This document shows, piece by piece, positions 26,354 through 34,819 of a stretch of DNA of 64,000 bases. The stretch is taken from assembly GCF_001995095.2 (NCBI RefSeq), contig NZ_MTSD02000005.1, positions 173,254 to 237,253 on the forward strand. Direction: 5' to 3'. The notes beneath the pieces are model-generated. The model did no database searches and was not told where the DNA came from. It saw only the letters and a list, made by a program, of their open reading frames with translations. Within the stretch, counting starts at the first letter, position 1. Every line of letters begins with the position of its first letter. A program made the translations under genes and the position numbers. Source of the DNA: Oceanospirillum linum. Lineage in GTDB: Bacteria; Pseudomonadota; Gammaproteobacteria; Pseudomonadales; Halomonadaceae.

Positions 26354-26486
26354 GTCTGCCGTCTTCCTTTGAGCGGTATTTGATCGGCTATTTGCCGGTT
26401 CAGCGTTGGCTACTTTGAGTCTCAAATAAGCAAACTTTTTTACCTATATCAGCAGGTGCAGTGTGAGCCACCTACTGAAACGGATC

Positions 26487-27392
26487 TTAACCTTTACCGC
26501 GGGTTTTGGTGTTATTGGGTTTGGCATTGAGCTCTATAAACTCAATAATCAGGCTGGCGACATCTTTTTGTGTTGAGGTTTCGATTCCTTCCAGGCCCGG
26601 TGATGAGTTAACTTCCATGACCAAAGGCCCCCGGTTGGAACGCAAGAGATCGACACCGGCCACATTTAGTCCCATGCACTGGGCCGCTTTGATGGCGGTA
26701 GCCCGTTCATCCGGTGATAGCTTGGTGAGCTGGGCGGTGCCACCACGGTGCAGATTGGAGCGAAATTCGCCTTCAGCGGCGGTACGCTCCATGGCGGCGA
26801 CAACCTTCTTACCGATGACAAGACAGCGTACATCGGAACCTCCCGCCTCCTTGATAAACTCCTGAACCAGGATATCCGCCTCCAGCTCCCGGAAGGCATC
26901 GATCACACTTTCCGCCGCTTTGCGGGTCTCCGCCAGAACAACCCCTTTACCCTGAGTTCCTTCTGTCAGCTTGATCACTAAAGGTGCGCCTCCCACAAGA
27001 TCGATCAGCGCCTTGGTGTTATCAACACTGTGGGCGAAGCCGGTTTTTGGCATACCAACCCCTTTGCGGGAGAGCAGCTGCAAAGAGCGTAGTTTATCCC
27101 GGGAGCGCCCCAGGGCGATCGATTCTGTCAGGGTGTAAGCGCCCATCATCTCAAACTGCCGGATTACCGATAAGCCGTACTGGGTCACCGATGCGCCGAT
27201 GCGCGGAATAATGGCGTCAAAGCCTTCCAGTTTTTCTCCCTGATACCAGATTGCCGGGGACGATGAGGTAATGTCCATATAGCACTTCAGGGTATCGATG
27301 ACCTTAACTTCGTGACCGCGATTGACACAGGCTTCCACCAGACGGCGGGTCGAGTAGAGTTTTCCATTACGGGATAGAATGCCGATTTTCAT
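26487..27392 (-). CDS. rimK: RimK, ribosomal protein S6 glutamate ligase
   Basis: The 301-residue ATP-grasp enzyme adds glutamate residues to the C-terminus of ribosomal protein S6 and may also make poly-glutamate. Typical blocks are [20 protein letters not shown] at the start, [42 protein letters not shown], and the metal-binding [12 protein letters not shown]. Length equals the E. coli enzyme. It lies 61 bases downstream of the retropepsin-like gene and 133 bases upstream of the desuccinylase-family gene, in one direction. Confidence 0.95.
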   Translation of the reverse strand: MKIGILSRNGKLYSTRRLVEACVNRGHEVKVIDTLKCYMDITSSSPAIWYQGEKLEGFDAIIPRIGASVTQYGLSVIRQFEMMGAYTLTESIALGRSRDKLRSLQLLSRKGVGMPKTGFAHSVDNTKALIDLVGGAPLVIKLTEGTQGKGVVLAETRKAAESVIDAFRELEADILVQEFIKEAGGSDVRCLVIGKKVVAAMERTAAEGEFRSNLHRGGTAQLTKLSPDERATAIKAAQCMGLNVAGVDLLRSNRGPLVMEVNSSPGLEGIETSTQKDVASLIIEFIELNAKPNNTKTRGKG

Positions 27393-27453
27393 AGGGCTTC
27401 CTTATAAAATGAGTGCCGCTGGTCTGGTTTTCAGACAACAGCGGTTGCAGCTT

Positions 27454-27918
27454 TTAAGCGTTAGGGTGCCGTTGTGGTGCGGAACAGGCGTAGGAGAGAT
27501 CGGGGTCCACAATAAAGCGTCCCCGTAAGGCGGTACGCCCGAGGAGCATGCGATAGGCCATGGTTTCTCGGTCGGTTAAGGTTACTTCTGCAACCAGGGT
27601 TTCATCGCCAATTTTCAATACAGTTTCAATCACATAACGTTCTTCGCTGTGTCCGCCCGAATCGCTGACCTGGCGACGATCTTTTACCGGTGCTTCCACA
27701 ACGAGTTCGGGTTGCTGCTCTTGACGTAACGGGTGTAAACCAAAGCGAACCCAGTCACGACCGTCTGCCGCTTTGAAAGGCTCAACAAAAAAAGCATGAA
27801 TAGCGGATGTGCGGGCACCGGTGTCCACTTTGGCAATAATCTCCTCTACACCCAGAGAGGGGATGGATAGGGCTTCACGCCAACCAAGTGTGCGTTTGTG
27901 TATTGGGTTTTCAGTCAT
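27454..27918 (-). CDS. rimB: RimB-like retropepsin-type protease (ATP-dependent zinc protease family)
   Basis: The 154-residue protein starts with GWREALSIPSLGVEEIIAK, followed by VDTGARTSAIHA, the D-T-G-A active-site loop of retropepsin-like proteases, and ends with MAYRMLLGRTALRGRF. The family has long been labelled a zinc protease; in Pseudomonas the rim cluster member of this type cleaves RimK-added glutamate tails. It is the first gene of the rimB-rimK-desuccinylase operon here, so ribosome or poly-glutamate modification is the likely pathway. Confidence 0.82.
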   Translation of the reverse strand: MTENPIHKRTLGWREALSIPSLGVEEIIAKVDTGARTSAIHAFFVEPFKAADGRDWVRFGLHPLRQEQQPELVVEAPVKDRRQVSDSGGHSEERYVIETVLKIGDETLVAEVTLTDRETMAYRMLLGRTALRGRFIVDPDLSYACSAPQRHPNA

Positions 27919-28315
27919 GGTTTTTCCTTAAAGCCGGATATTGCTCTTGTGTATAAGGGTAGGTGGTTTTCCGAACGACCGGCCTTTAACGCTTATGCGC
28001 TTTGCCATTATTGATAAGCCGGTTTTGATCATGTGTACAAAGGATTAATAACAAAGGGCTGGCTCAAAAAAGATGCGGCATTCTATGTCTGTAGAATTCG
28101 GCGTCAACAAAAAAATTACCAAAAGCTTAAAAAAGATAAAATCGCTTTTTATGCGGCTAAATAAGGGGAAAAGACTGCTATTTGCTGATATCTTCATGGG
28201 TTTTACGAAATCGATTACAACCCTGATCTTTAGCACCATAAAGAGCGTTATCCGGCCATGAATGGATAACGCCCTCTCCGTTCAATATCCTTCAGGGAAA
28301 AGGGCAAATCTAAGG
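27919..28315. other. Intergenic region upstream of the 4.5S RNA gene
   Basis: About 400 bases, very AT-rich from 28050 to 28230, with no convincing gene. It holds one strong hairpin, GCGTTATCC (28245-28253) with GGATAACGC (28264-28272), flanked by CTC/GAG pairs. On the minus strand the hairpin is followed by TCTTTAT, so it could be a terminator for leftward transcription or a structural element near the ffs promoter. Confidence 0.5.
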
Positions 28316-28345
28316 TTGTGTCTAACTAATTGATAGTGCTAGAAT
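28316..28345 (+). promoter_or_regulatory. Promoter of the 4.5S RNA gene
   Basis: -35 TTGTGT (28316-28321), 18-base spacer, -10 TAGAAT (28340-28345), followed by TACGCCCG, a GC-rich discriminator. The RNA would be made with a leader of about 55 bases that is normally processed. Confidence 0.65.
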
Positions 28346-28405
28346 TACGCCCGTTGTTCGGCACAGCTCAGGCATCTGATCTGATGCTTGCCAGACAAAA
28401 ATCGT

Positions 28406-28516
28406 GGTGGCCCTGTCGGTCCCCCGCAACGATACCTCGTGAACCTGGTCAGGTCCGGAAGGAAGCAGCCACAGCGAGCGACTCGTGTGCCGGGGTGTGG
28501 CTGGCGGGGCCATCTC
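28406..28516 (+). ncRNA. ffs: Signal recognition particle 4.5S RNA
   Basis: The sequence holds the universal SRP domain IV: GTCAGGTCCGGAAGGAAGCA with GGAA tetraloop and the asymmetric internal loop (AGCAGCC). The ends GGTGGCCC and GGGGCCATC pair to close the long hairpin. Order and spacing (CCCGCAACG, CTGGTCAGG, GTGTGCCGGG) follow the E. coli RNA closely. It binds Ffh and directs inner-membrane proteins to FtsY/SecYEG. The exact 5' and 3' ends are estimated to within a few bases. The gene just downstream is a likely acquired defence gene rather than a housekeeping one. Confidence 0.95.
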
Positions 28517-28536
28517 CATTTCAGCCCCCTGAAATG
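28517..28536 (+). terminator. Hairpin after the 4.5S RNA
   Basis: CATTTCAG, CCCC, CTGAAATG: perfect 8-bp stem directly after the SRP RNA; a pyrimidine-rich tract follows 10 bases later. Probably the 3' end-forming structure. Confidence 0.6.
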
Positions 28537-28647
28537 TCAGTGCTTCTCCTCTTTTGCCTATTTATACACAGACTCTTTTTCTGAGAGGGGTTGTGGATAT
28601 CTGTGTGCCAATCCCATAGATCGTCTTATCTGGTCGCATCCGCAAAA

Positions 28648-28668
28648 CCATTAAGCTCTTCAACAATC
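28648..28668 (+). repeat. Left copy of a 21-bp direct repeat flanking the Avs-like gene
   Basis: CCATTAAGC, then T, then TCTTCAACAATC. The right copy (32662-32682) differs at one base. The right copy is the 3' end of the M20 hydrolase gene; read on the minus strand the left copy also encodes the same codons (IVEELNG) and then runs on to a different stop. It looks like a duplicated target or attachment site. Confidence 0.75.
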
Positions 28669-28773
28669 TAGTCATGGATTTATACGAACATCCTATTTTT
28701 TTCCTAGCCTTGTCTAGAGGCTGGCTTCATGTATGCTCACTGCTGATTCAGGTGGAATGGAGAGCAGGGCGCT

Positions 28774-31700
28774 GTGGCAATTTTTGATATTTCTAAGGAT
28801 GAATTACTTCGGTTGTCAGATGTACAGCTGGAAGAATTAATAGCGCGTTTAGCTGAAGCCGAAATCGCTGCTCAGGGGCATAGCCCTGCATACGTAAGCT
28901 GGTCTGGCTCAATCAACGCCCCAGACGGTGGAGTGGATATCCGAGTACAGGTTCCTACTGATCATCTAAGCTCAGGCTTTATTGAAAGAGCGGATACTAT
29001 CTTTCAGGCCAAAAAACACTCGATGACGGCCGGAAAGATAAAAGATGAGATGCGTGCAAAGAATAAACTGCATCCAACGATCTCAGATCAGGCTTCTAAA
29101 AAAGGAAGCTACATTATCGTCAGCTTAGATGATGACTGCTCGCCTCCTATGAAGAAAGTACGGCTAGAAGCAATGCATGAGGCGGTGAACAATGATCCTA
29201 ATAGTAACGACCTACATCTTGATTTTTATGATCGATCCAAACTAGCTCAATGGGTGCGGCAGCATCCTTCTATTCTGCTATGGGTGAAAGATAAGCTAGG
29301 CCAAGGATATTCAGGCTGGCAAGCATATGGTGCTTGGAGCCGTCCTCCACAAGATGATATTGATAAGCTGATTATCTTACCCGGAGTATCAATCTTATTA
29401 CCGTCAAAGAGTGGTCAAAAATTTATCATCAAAGATGCAATAGATCCCATGCGAGATCTCATTCGGTCGACTAATAAAGCAGTCCGCATTACGGGATTAT
29501 CCGGTGTTGGTAAAACCAGAATCGTTCAGGCTTTATTCGATGAAGATGTCGGAACCAATGCACTGGATCGCACTATTGCGGTTTACGTCGATACAGGTGA
29601 AGAGCCAAACCCTTCTGCAACAGCAATGCTGGATAGCCTGATCGATGAGAATCGAAGGGCTGTCATGGTTCTGGACAATTGTCCTTCTGAACTTCATTCG
29701 AGATTGGCTGGCAAAGTTGCTTCTTTAGACTCTGAAGTCAAATTGATTACAGTTGAGTACGATATTCAGGATGATAAACCGCAGACAACCGAAGTTATTC
29801 ATATTGAAGCTGACGGCCCTGAAGTATCTGAAAAGCTTTTGATGCGCCGGTTTCCTCATATCGGTCAGATAAATGCTCGGCGAATTGCAGAGTTTTCAGA
29901 TGGTAATGCGCGAGTTTCGTTGGCAATTGCTGAAAGGGTTGGTGAGGGAGAAAGTCTTGCTTCACTTTCTGACTCTCAGCTATTCAAACGCTTATTTCAA
30001 CAAGCTAAGGGCACTGATGAGAGTCTTATAGAGCAAGCTGAAGTCTTAGCTCTGGTCTATTCGTTTTCGCTTTCTACGCCTGAAAACGGTGATTCAGAAC
30101 TAGACATTTTGGCTTCGCTTTCAGATTGCTCGCCAAGGCAGCTTTATAGATCTGTTTCTAAATTGATGGATCGGCATGTGGTGCAGAAAAGAGCGCATTG
30201 GCGGGCTATTTTACCCCATGCTATTGCCAATCGGCTGGCTAAATCTGCTCTGGATGCTATCCCTGCAGATCAAATAAGAGCTACTTTTGAAGCGCCTGGA
30301 CGTGAGCGCTTGCTGATGTCATTTGCACATAGGTTAGGGCTTTTACATGATCATCCTGTTGCAATAGAGATTGTCGAGGCTTGGCTACAGCCTGATGGGC
30401 TGTTTAGTCAGTTATTAACATTGGATAACCTGCAGTCAAGAATTTTACAATATGTGGCACCAGTCGCCCCTGAAATATTACTAGATAGGATCGAAGCGGA
30501 ACTTACCTTAAATAATTTTGCGGGTATGGACACTCCTCACAATAAACTACGCACAACTATTCTCAATCTGTTGCAATCTCTGGCTTACGAATCCAATACT
30601 TTTGACAGATGCATTAACCTCATGATCTGCGTAGCGGATCATGAGGCCCCAGATAACAATTACGACCCTGTTCGTGCAAAAATTCAGAGGTTTTTTCAGC
30701 CATATCTATCAGGCACTCACGCTTCCCTAGAGCAACGCATAGCAATTATGAAGGAATGCTTTGACTCCGATATGGCAGAGCGACGGGCTTTGGGTTTCGA
30801 TATGCTTTCAACAGCCTTAGGCGGGCCAAGCTGGTCTGGATCTGGTCTTAGCGAGTTTGGTGCCCGTCCCAGAGATTTTGGTTTTCATCCCAATTACGAG
30901 GAGCTTGCTAAGTGGCGACGTGCATTTATAGAGCTTGCAGTGGAAATCGGTGTTTCCGGTGATCCTGATCTTGAGAATGCCGCACGACAAACGCTAGCCA
31001 CAAGATTTGGCATTCTTTGGAAGCAAGCCGTAATAAGAGAAACGCTCGTTGAGGCCGCCCGTAAACTACATACTCACGCCCCTTGGATTGAAGGCTGGAA
31101 AGCCATTCGTTCAACGATTTATTTCAATCATACAAGGCGAAAAGGCAAGGATGACTTTGAATTATTACCAGCCAACCTTGCTGCATTGGATAAAGACTTA
31201 GAACCGCAGGGTTTGATTCCAAACATAATGACTTATGTCCTGACTCAGGATCGTAATGTTTTTTCACTAGGTACAGAAACCGGAAACCCTGACTCTTGGG
31301 ATAAACCTCAGGAATACCTTCAAGACAAAGCACTTCAGTTAGGTAATGATTTTGCTACGTCAGGCATTCATCTTGATGAATTGGGCTTCAACATATTCAG
31401 CACTGGCTATATACCTCATCGAACTGACTTCGGGAGAGGGCTTGCTAAAGGAAGTCATGACCTGAAATTAACATGGCGGCAGCTCGTAGACTACCTGAAT
31501 CTGCAGCCTGAAGCCCAAATGAACTATGACATCTTTGCAGGATTCATCGAAGAGGTGGATGTAATTGATCCAGCGCTAGCGCAGGAGTTACTTGACCAGT
31601 GCTGCCATCATACCAAGCTAAAACGTGTATTGGTTGGCTTGCATCCTTGGTCAAAATTTACTGAGGCTGATTTAAATCGCTGTATGGCTCTATTGGATGA

Positions 31701-32589
31701 TCCAGAGATATCTCCCTGTATATATGATCCCATTTTATGTAGAGATACATATGCCAGCTTGCCTACATATCGTGTGCTTAATCTAGCTCAAAAGCTACTT
31801 AGCAAACCGAGTGGAGATGACGTAATTTTGCATGCACTGTGCATGAAGTTGAGCGGCAAGGATGAAGCTCAGGATGTACTTGGGGCTGACTGGCGAAAGA
31901 TAGGACTTCAAGCAGCGATACAGAGGCTTTCCAGAGGTCATGATAATATTGGTCAGATGACTAAGCATTACTTAGAAAGCGTCGTAAAATCTGCACTATG
32001 CTTCGAAGAAAATGATGCAGAAAAATGTGAATGGCTTGACGCTATCTTTATGTTTATCGACAGAAACTATGGTCACATACATGAGTTTAGGGATGCGATA
32101 GTAACAACAGCATCCATGTTGCCAGAAAAATTCCTCGACTATCTCTTTGATGGCACTGAAAATCGCCGGTTCTTTATCAGTACAGACTATGATGAGCAAT
32201 CACTCCTTTCTAAAATCAATATTGATGTTTTGATCTCGTGGTGCCGTGAAAAGAGCGATACTAGCATCTGGAGAACCATTGCTTTAGGCATCGAGCTTTG
32301 GTCACAAGAAGGAAATGAAACTTCTCTCACAAAATCTGCAATCCAGTTTTTAGAGGCGGCTCCAGAGCCAGCTGATATTTTGAATGTATTTTCTAACCGT
32401 GTTAGCCCTAGTTCTTGGTCTGGTAGCAGAGCGAGCATAATGCAAGATAGAGCTGATGCGATTAGTGCTTTAACATTGCACTCTTGTACAGGAATTGCGA
32501 ACTCTGCCAAGCTAGTATTAAAGAATATTGAAGAAGAAAAAGAGCGAGAACAGCTAAGAAATGAGGAGCGCGAACAACGGTTTGAATGA
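28774..32589 (+). CDS. Avs-like STAND NTPase with N-terminal PD-(D/E)xK-type nuclease
   Basis: The 1,271-residue protein has three parts. Residues 1-170 look like an Mrr/Cap4-type nuclease: Asp55 in DGGVDIRVQV and Q-x-K in FQAKKHSM (78-80), with further conserved-looking helices. Residues about 215-480 are a STAND-type NTPase: Walker A GLSGVGKTR (about 240-248), Walker B AVMVLDNC (about 295-302), then a winged-helix-like region. The remaining 750 residues are helical repeats, suitable as a sensor. Nuclease-STAND-repeat proteins of this plan (Avs/AVAST and relatives) recognise phage proteins, oligomerise and degrade DNA. That role is an inference here. The start is GTG 28774; ATGGAGAGCAGGGC upstream gives a GAG/AGG ribosome site. 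It is a single-gene insertion between ffs and an M20 hydrolase, AT-richer than its neighbours and bracketed by direct repeats. Confidence 0.8.
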   Translation: MAIFDISKDELLRLSDVQLEELIARLAEAEIAAQGHSPAYVSWSGSINAPDGGVDIRVQVPTDHLSSGFIERADTIFQAKKHSMTAGKIKDEMRAKNKLHPTISDQASKKGSYIIVSLDDDCSPPMKKVRLEAMHEAVNNDPNSNDLHLDFYDRSKLAQWVRQHPSILLWVKDKLGQGYSGWQAYGAWSRPPQDDIDKLIILPGVSILLPSKSGQKFIIKDAIDPMRDLIRSTNKAVRITGLSGVGKTRIVQALFDEDVGTNALDRTIAVYVDTGEEPNPSATAMLDSLIDENRRAVMVLDNCPSELHSRLAGKVASLDSEVKLITVEYDIQDDKPQTTEVIHIEADGPEVSEKLLMRRFPHIGQINARRIAEFSDGNARVSLAIAERVGEGESLASLSDSQLFKRLFQQAKGTDESLIEQAEVLALVYSFSLSTPENGDSELDILASLSDCSPRQLYRSVSKLMDRHVVQKRAHWRAILPHAIANRLAKSALDAIPADQIRATFEAPGRERLLMSFAHRLGLLHDHPVAIEIVEAWLQPDGLFSQLLTLDNLQSRILQYVAPVAPEILLDRIEAELTLNNFAGMDTPHNKLRTTILNLLQSLAYESNTFDRCINLMICVADHEAPDNNYDPVRAKIQRFFQPYLSGTHASLEQRIAIMKECFDSDMAERRALGFDMLSTALGGPSWSGSGLSEFGARPRDFGFHPNYEELAKWRRAFIELAVEIGVSGDPDLENAARQTLATRFGILWKQAVIRETLVEAARKLHTHAPWIEGWKAIRSTIYFNHTRRKGKDDFELLPANLAALDKDLEPQGLIPNIMTYVLTQDRNVFSLGTETGNPDSWDKPQEYLQDKALQLGNDFATSGIHLDELGFNIFSTGYIPHRTDFGRGLAKGSHDLKLTWRQLVDYLNLQPEAQMNYDIFAGFIEEVDVIDPALAQELLDQCCHHTKLKRVLVGLHPWSKFTEADLNRCMALLDDPEISPCIYDPILCRDTYASLPTYRVLNLAQKLLSKPSGDDVILHALCMKLSGKDEAQDVLGADWRKIGLQAAIQRLSRGHDNIGQMTKHYLESVVKSALCFEENDAEKCEWLDAIFMFIDRNYGHIHEFRDAIVTTASMLPEKFLDYLFDGTENRRFFISTDYDEQSLLSKINIDVLISWCREKSDTSIWRTIALGIELWSQEGNETSLTKSAIQFLEAAPEPADILNVFSNRVSPSSWSGSRASIMQDRADAISALTLHSCTGIANSAKLVLKNIEEEKEREQLRNEEREQRFE

Positions 32590-32611
32590 GTGCTTCTTAA
32601 CTTTCTTTTTT

Positions 32612-32645
32612 ATCGGCTAACTGGAGTGTTGGCCGATCTCTTTTA
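32612..32645 (+). terminator. Terminator of the Avs-like gene
   Basis: ATCGGCTAAC, six-base loop, GTTGGCCGAT (one G-T pair), then CTCTTTT. No T-run on the minus strand, so it serves the plus-strand gene. Confidence 0.75.
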
Positions 32646-32657
32646 GGTGGGATTTCT

Positions 32658-33800
32658 TCATCCATTAAGCCCTTCAACAATCGCCCTGAACAGCTTGAAC
32701 CCCACCGGTATCAGTTCATCGGGAAAGTCATAGTCCGGGTTGTGCAGCTGCGGGCTGGTGTCACCTGCGCCGAGGGCGAACATGGCGCCTTCGGCAACGT
32801 CGGTGAAGATGCCAAAATCCTCTGACCATCTGAAACCTTCATCCGGTGTTACCAGTGGTGTGTTTGTAATGTCGCAGGCGTTTTTGACGATCTGATAACC
32901 GCGTTCACTGTTGACGCTGGCGCGGAAGACATCATCCCACTCCAGAGTAAAGCTGAGTTTATGTTGTTCCGCCTGATGCTGAACCAGAGTGGTGGCCTGT
33001 TCGATCAGGTGATTCATCGCTTCGTTGGTGGAGGTGCGTAGTGTTGCCATCACGGTGGCTTCGCCAGGGGCTGTGCCGAAGGCGATCTCCCCGAGATGGG
33101 CGTAAACCACGGTGACCAGATTAAAGCCCGTCATCTGTCCTTTTTCTTGCTGTTGGGGCAGCTGATTCAGTTGCTGAATGATATTGCTCATGGCCAGTGC
33201 GGGGCTGATGCCATCTTCCGGATGGGCGGCGTGGGATGTTTTGCCCTTCAGACGAATAATCATCCCCCTGGATGCGCAATTAAACGCACCGGGTTTGCAG
33301 TAAACCGTGCCCAGGGGTTTACCGGGCAGGTTGTGCAGGGCAAAACAGTAATCCGGTTTCAGCCGGTCGAACTGGTGGTCGCGAACGACATTGACCGCCC
33401 CAGCACCGGTTTCCTCCGCCGGTTGGAACAGGCAGATGACCCGACCCCGTTGAGGGCGGTTTTCTGCCAGATGGCTACCTAACGCAGTGACAATCGCCAT
33501 ATGGCCATCATGCCCACATTTATGGGAAACACCATCACATACCGAACGGTAGGGCAGGTCGTTAATCTCCTGAATGGGCAGGGCATCCAGCTCGCAGCGA
33601 ATCAGGGTTGTGGGGCCGGATGCCTGGCCATTGAAACAGAAGGCCAGCCCGTGACCACCGATACTCTCCAGCACATCATCGGGTTTAAAACTGAGAAAGA
33701 TGGTTTTGATACGTTGCGCGGTGGCTGTTTCCTGATCGGAGAGTTCCGGGTGCTGGTGCAGTGTGTGGCGAAATTGAATCAGATTCTGATCGGTCAGCAT
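32658..33800 (-). CDS. M20 family amidohydrolase (hippurate hydrolase-like)
   Basis: The 380-residue protein is a di-metal amidase/aminoacylase: FRHTLHQHPELSDQE at the N-terminus, the metal-binding CGHDGHMA, FQPAEETGAG with the catalytic glutamates, KGKTSHAAHPEDG in the dimerisation domain, and a late metal ligand near LHNPDYDFPDE. It hydrolyses an N-acyl amino acid or similar amide in the cytoplasm; the exact substrate is unknown. ATG 33800 has AGAGGAG six bases upstream; an in-frame ATG six codons earlier lacks one. The alpha/beta hydrolase gene lies 20 bases upstream, so both form an operon. The last codons fall inside the direct repeat that bounds the Avs-like insertion. Confidence 0.93.
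   Translation of the reverse strand: MLTDQNLIQFRHTLHQHPELSDQETATAQRIKTIFLSFKPDDVLESIGGHGLAFCFNGQASGPTTLIRCELDALPIQEINDLPYRSVCDGVSHKCGHDGHMAIVTALGSHLAENRPQRGRVICLFQPAEETGAGAVNVVRDHQFDRLKPDYCFALHNLPGKPLGTVYCKPGAFNCASRGMIIRLKGKTSHAAHPEDGISPALAMSNIIQQLNQLPQQQEKGQMTGFNLVTVVYAHLGEIAFGTAPGEATVMATLRTSTNEAMNHLIEQATTLVQHQAEQHKLSFTLEWDDVFRASVNSERGYQIVKNACDITNTPLVTPDEGFRWSEDFGIFTDVAEGAMFALGAGDTSPQLHNPDYDFPDELIPVGFKLFRAIVEGLNG
32662..32682 (+). repeat. Right copy of the 21-bp direct repeat
   Basis: CCATTAAGC, then C, then CTTCAACAATC; 20 of 21 bases match 28648-28668. It overlaps the last codons of the M20 hydrolase gene. The DNA between the copies is about 4.0 kb and contains only the Avs-like gene. Confidence 0.75.
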
Positions 33801-33820
33801 GGAAAACTCCTCTGGCAATT

Positions 33821-34681
33821 TTAGTTCAGTGACTGCTTAAGAAAAGATACCACCTTATCCAGAATAAGGTCCGGGTTTTCTCTGTGGGGAACATGGTGTA
33901 TTCCCGGCAGTAGCTCCAGCTGAACCTCTGCCTGAACGCCGTTTGCGATATGTGCAGGCTGAGCCGCAGAGCCATATTCGTCCAGCTCCCCATGCAGCAC
34001 CAAGGTGGGGCAGGTAACATTTGCCAGAGCGCTATCGAGAGCCCAGTGATCAAAGGTGGGTGAAAGCCAGCTGTTGATCCAGGAGTCCAGTACCCAACGG
34101 GTACGTTCGCCATGGTAACGGGCCAACCGATCCAGCTGCTTCTGATCCTGGAACAACGCCTCCGCATCACGAATGCCATCACGGGTCAGCTCTTCGACAA
34201 AAGCCTGGGCTGATTCGGTAATCAGCGCCTCACAGCGGTGGGGGTGTTGTGCGGCGGTGTAGACTGCCATACAGCCACCCACACTATGACCGAAAGCGAT
34301 AAAGCGCTCTAGCTGGAAGTAATCACAAATCAGTGGAATAAAGCGCTCCGCTTCCAGAGCGATAAAGTTGATATCAATAGGTTCTGTTACCGGGTCTGAC
34401 AGACCGAAGCCAAGTCGATCATAGGTGATAACGTCACGGCCGCTTGCTTCCGCCAGGCGTTGTGGAAAATCCCGCCAGAGTTCCACGGAACCCAGTGAAT
34501 CGTGGAACAGCAGAAATGGGGCGGCCTGAGGTGGCGACAGGGCGGATGTTTGCTGAGATCCGGCGGATGTCCAGCGTTTGGCAAACAGTTGCCCGAAAGG
34601 TGTGGCAAGGTAAAAGCTTTCACTGTGTGTTGTTTGATCGGGCAGGGAAGGCTGTGGTGTGTTCTGTGTCGCTGAGGTCAT
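33821..34681 (-). CDS. Alpha/beta hydrolase
   Basis: About 286 residues, alpha/beta-hydrolase fold. Oxyanion region FHDSLGSVELWRDFP, strand ITYDRLGFGLSDP, nucleophile elbow FGHSVGGCMAVY (Ser in G-H-S-V-G), acid region in LHGELDEYG, and catalytic His in GIHHVPHRENPD. It is probably an esterase or C-C/amide hydrolase acting in the same pathway as the M20 enzyme downstream (20-base gap). I chose ATG 34681 (AGG eight bases upstream); other in-frame ATGs lie at 34690, 34717 and 34735. The last two are inside the palindromic operator, which makes them unlikely. Confidence 0.85.
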   Translation of the reverse strand: MTSATQNTPQPSLPDQTTHSESFYLATPFGQLFAKRWTSAGSQQTSALSPPQAAPFLLFHDSLGSVELWRDFPQRLAEASGRDVITYDRLGFGLSDPVTEPIDINFIALEAERFIPLICDYFQLERFIAFGHSVGGCMAVYTAAQHPHRCEALITESAQAFVEELTRDGIRDAEALFQDQKQLDRLARYHGERTRWVLDSWINSWLSPTFDHWALDSALANVTCPTLVLHGELDEYGSAAQPAHIANGVQAEVQLELLPGIHHVPHRENPDLILDKVVSFLKQSLN

Positions 34682-34714
34682 ATCCGGCATCCTGTTGTTC
34701 TTGTTTTTTATGGT

Positions 34715-34736
34715 CATGATACATCCATGTATCATG
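34715..34736. promoter_or_regulatory. Perfect palindromic operator upstream of the hydrolase operon
   Basis: CATGATACAT, CC, ATGTATCATG: two perfect 10-bp arms around a 2-base spacer, about 35 bases upstream of the chosen hydrolase start. Size and symmetry suit a TetR- or GntR-class dimer. No such regulator gene is adjacent, so it would act from elsewhere. Confidence 0.65.
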
Positions 34737-34819
34737 CCAATAAATCAACCGGATTGCTGCGCCTGTGTGTCTGTTGGGATAGACCTGTCGGTCACGGCTG
34801 GGTGAGGGAAACGGATCAC

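Noticed and set aside
28322..28654. Short protein-coding frames over the 4.5S RNA gene
   Set aside because: The sequence is explained by the SRP RNA structure; the frames lack ribosome sites.
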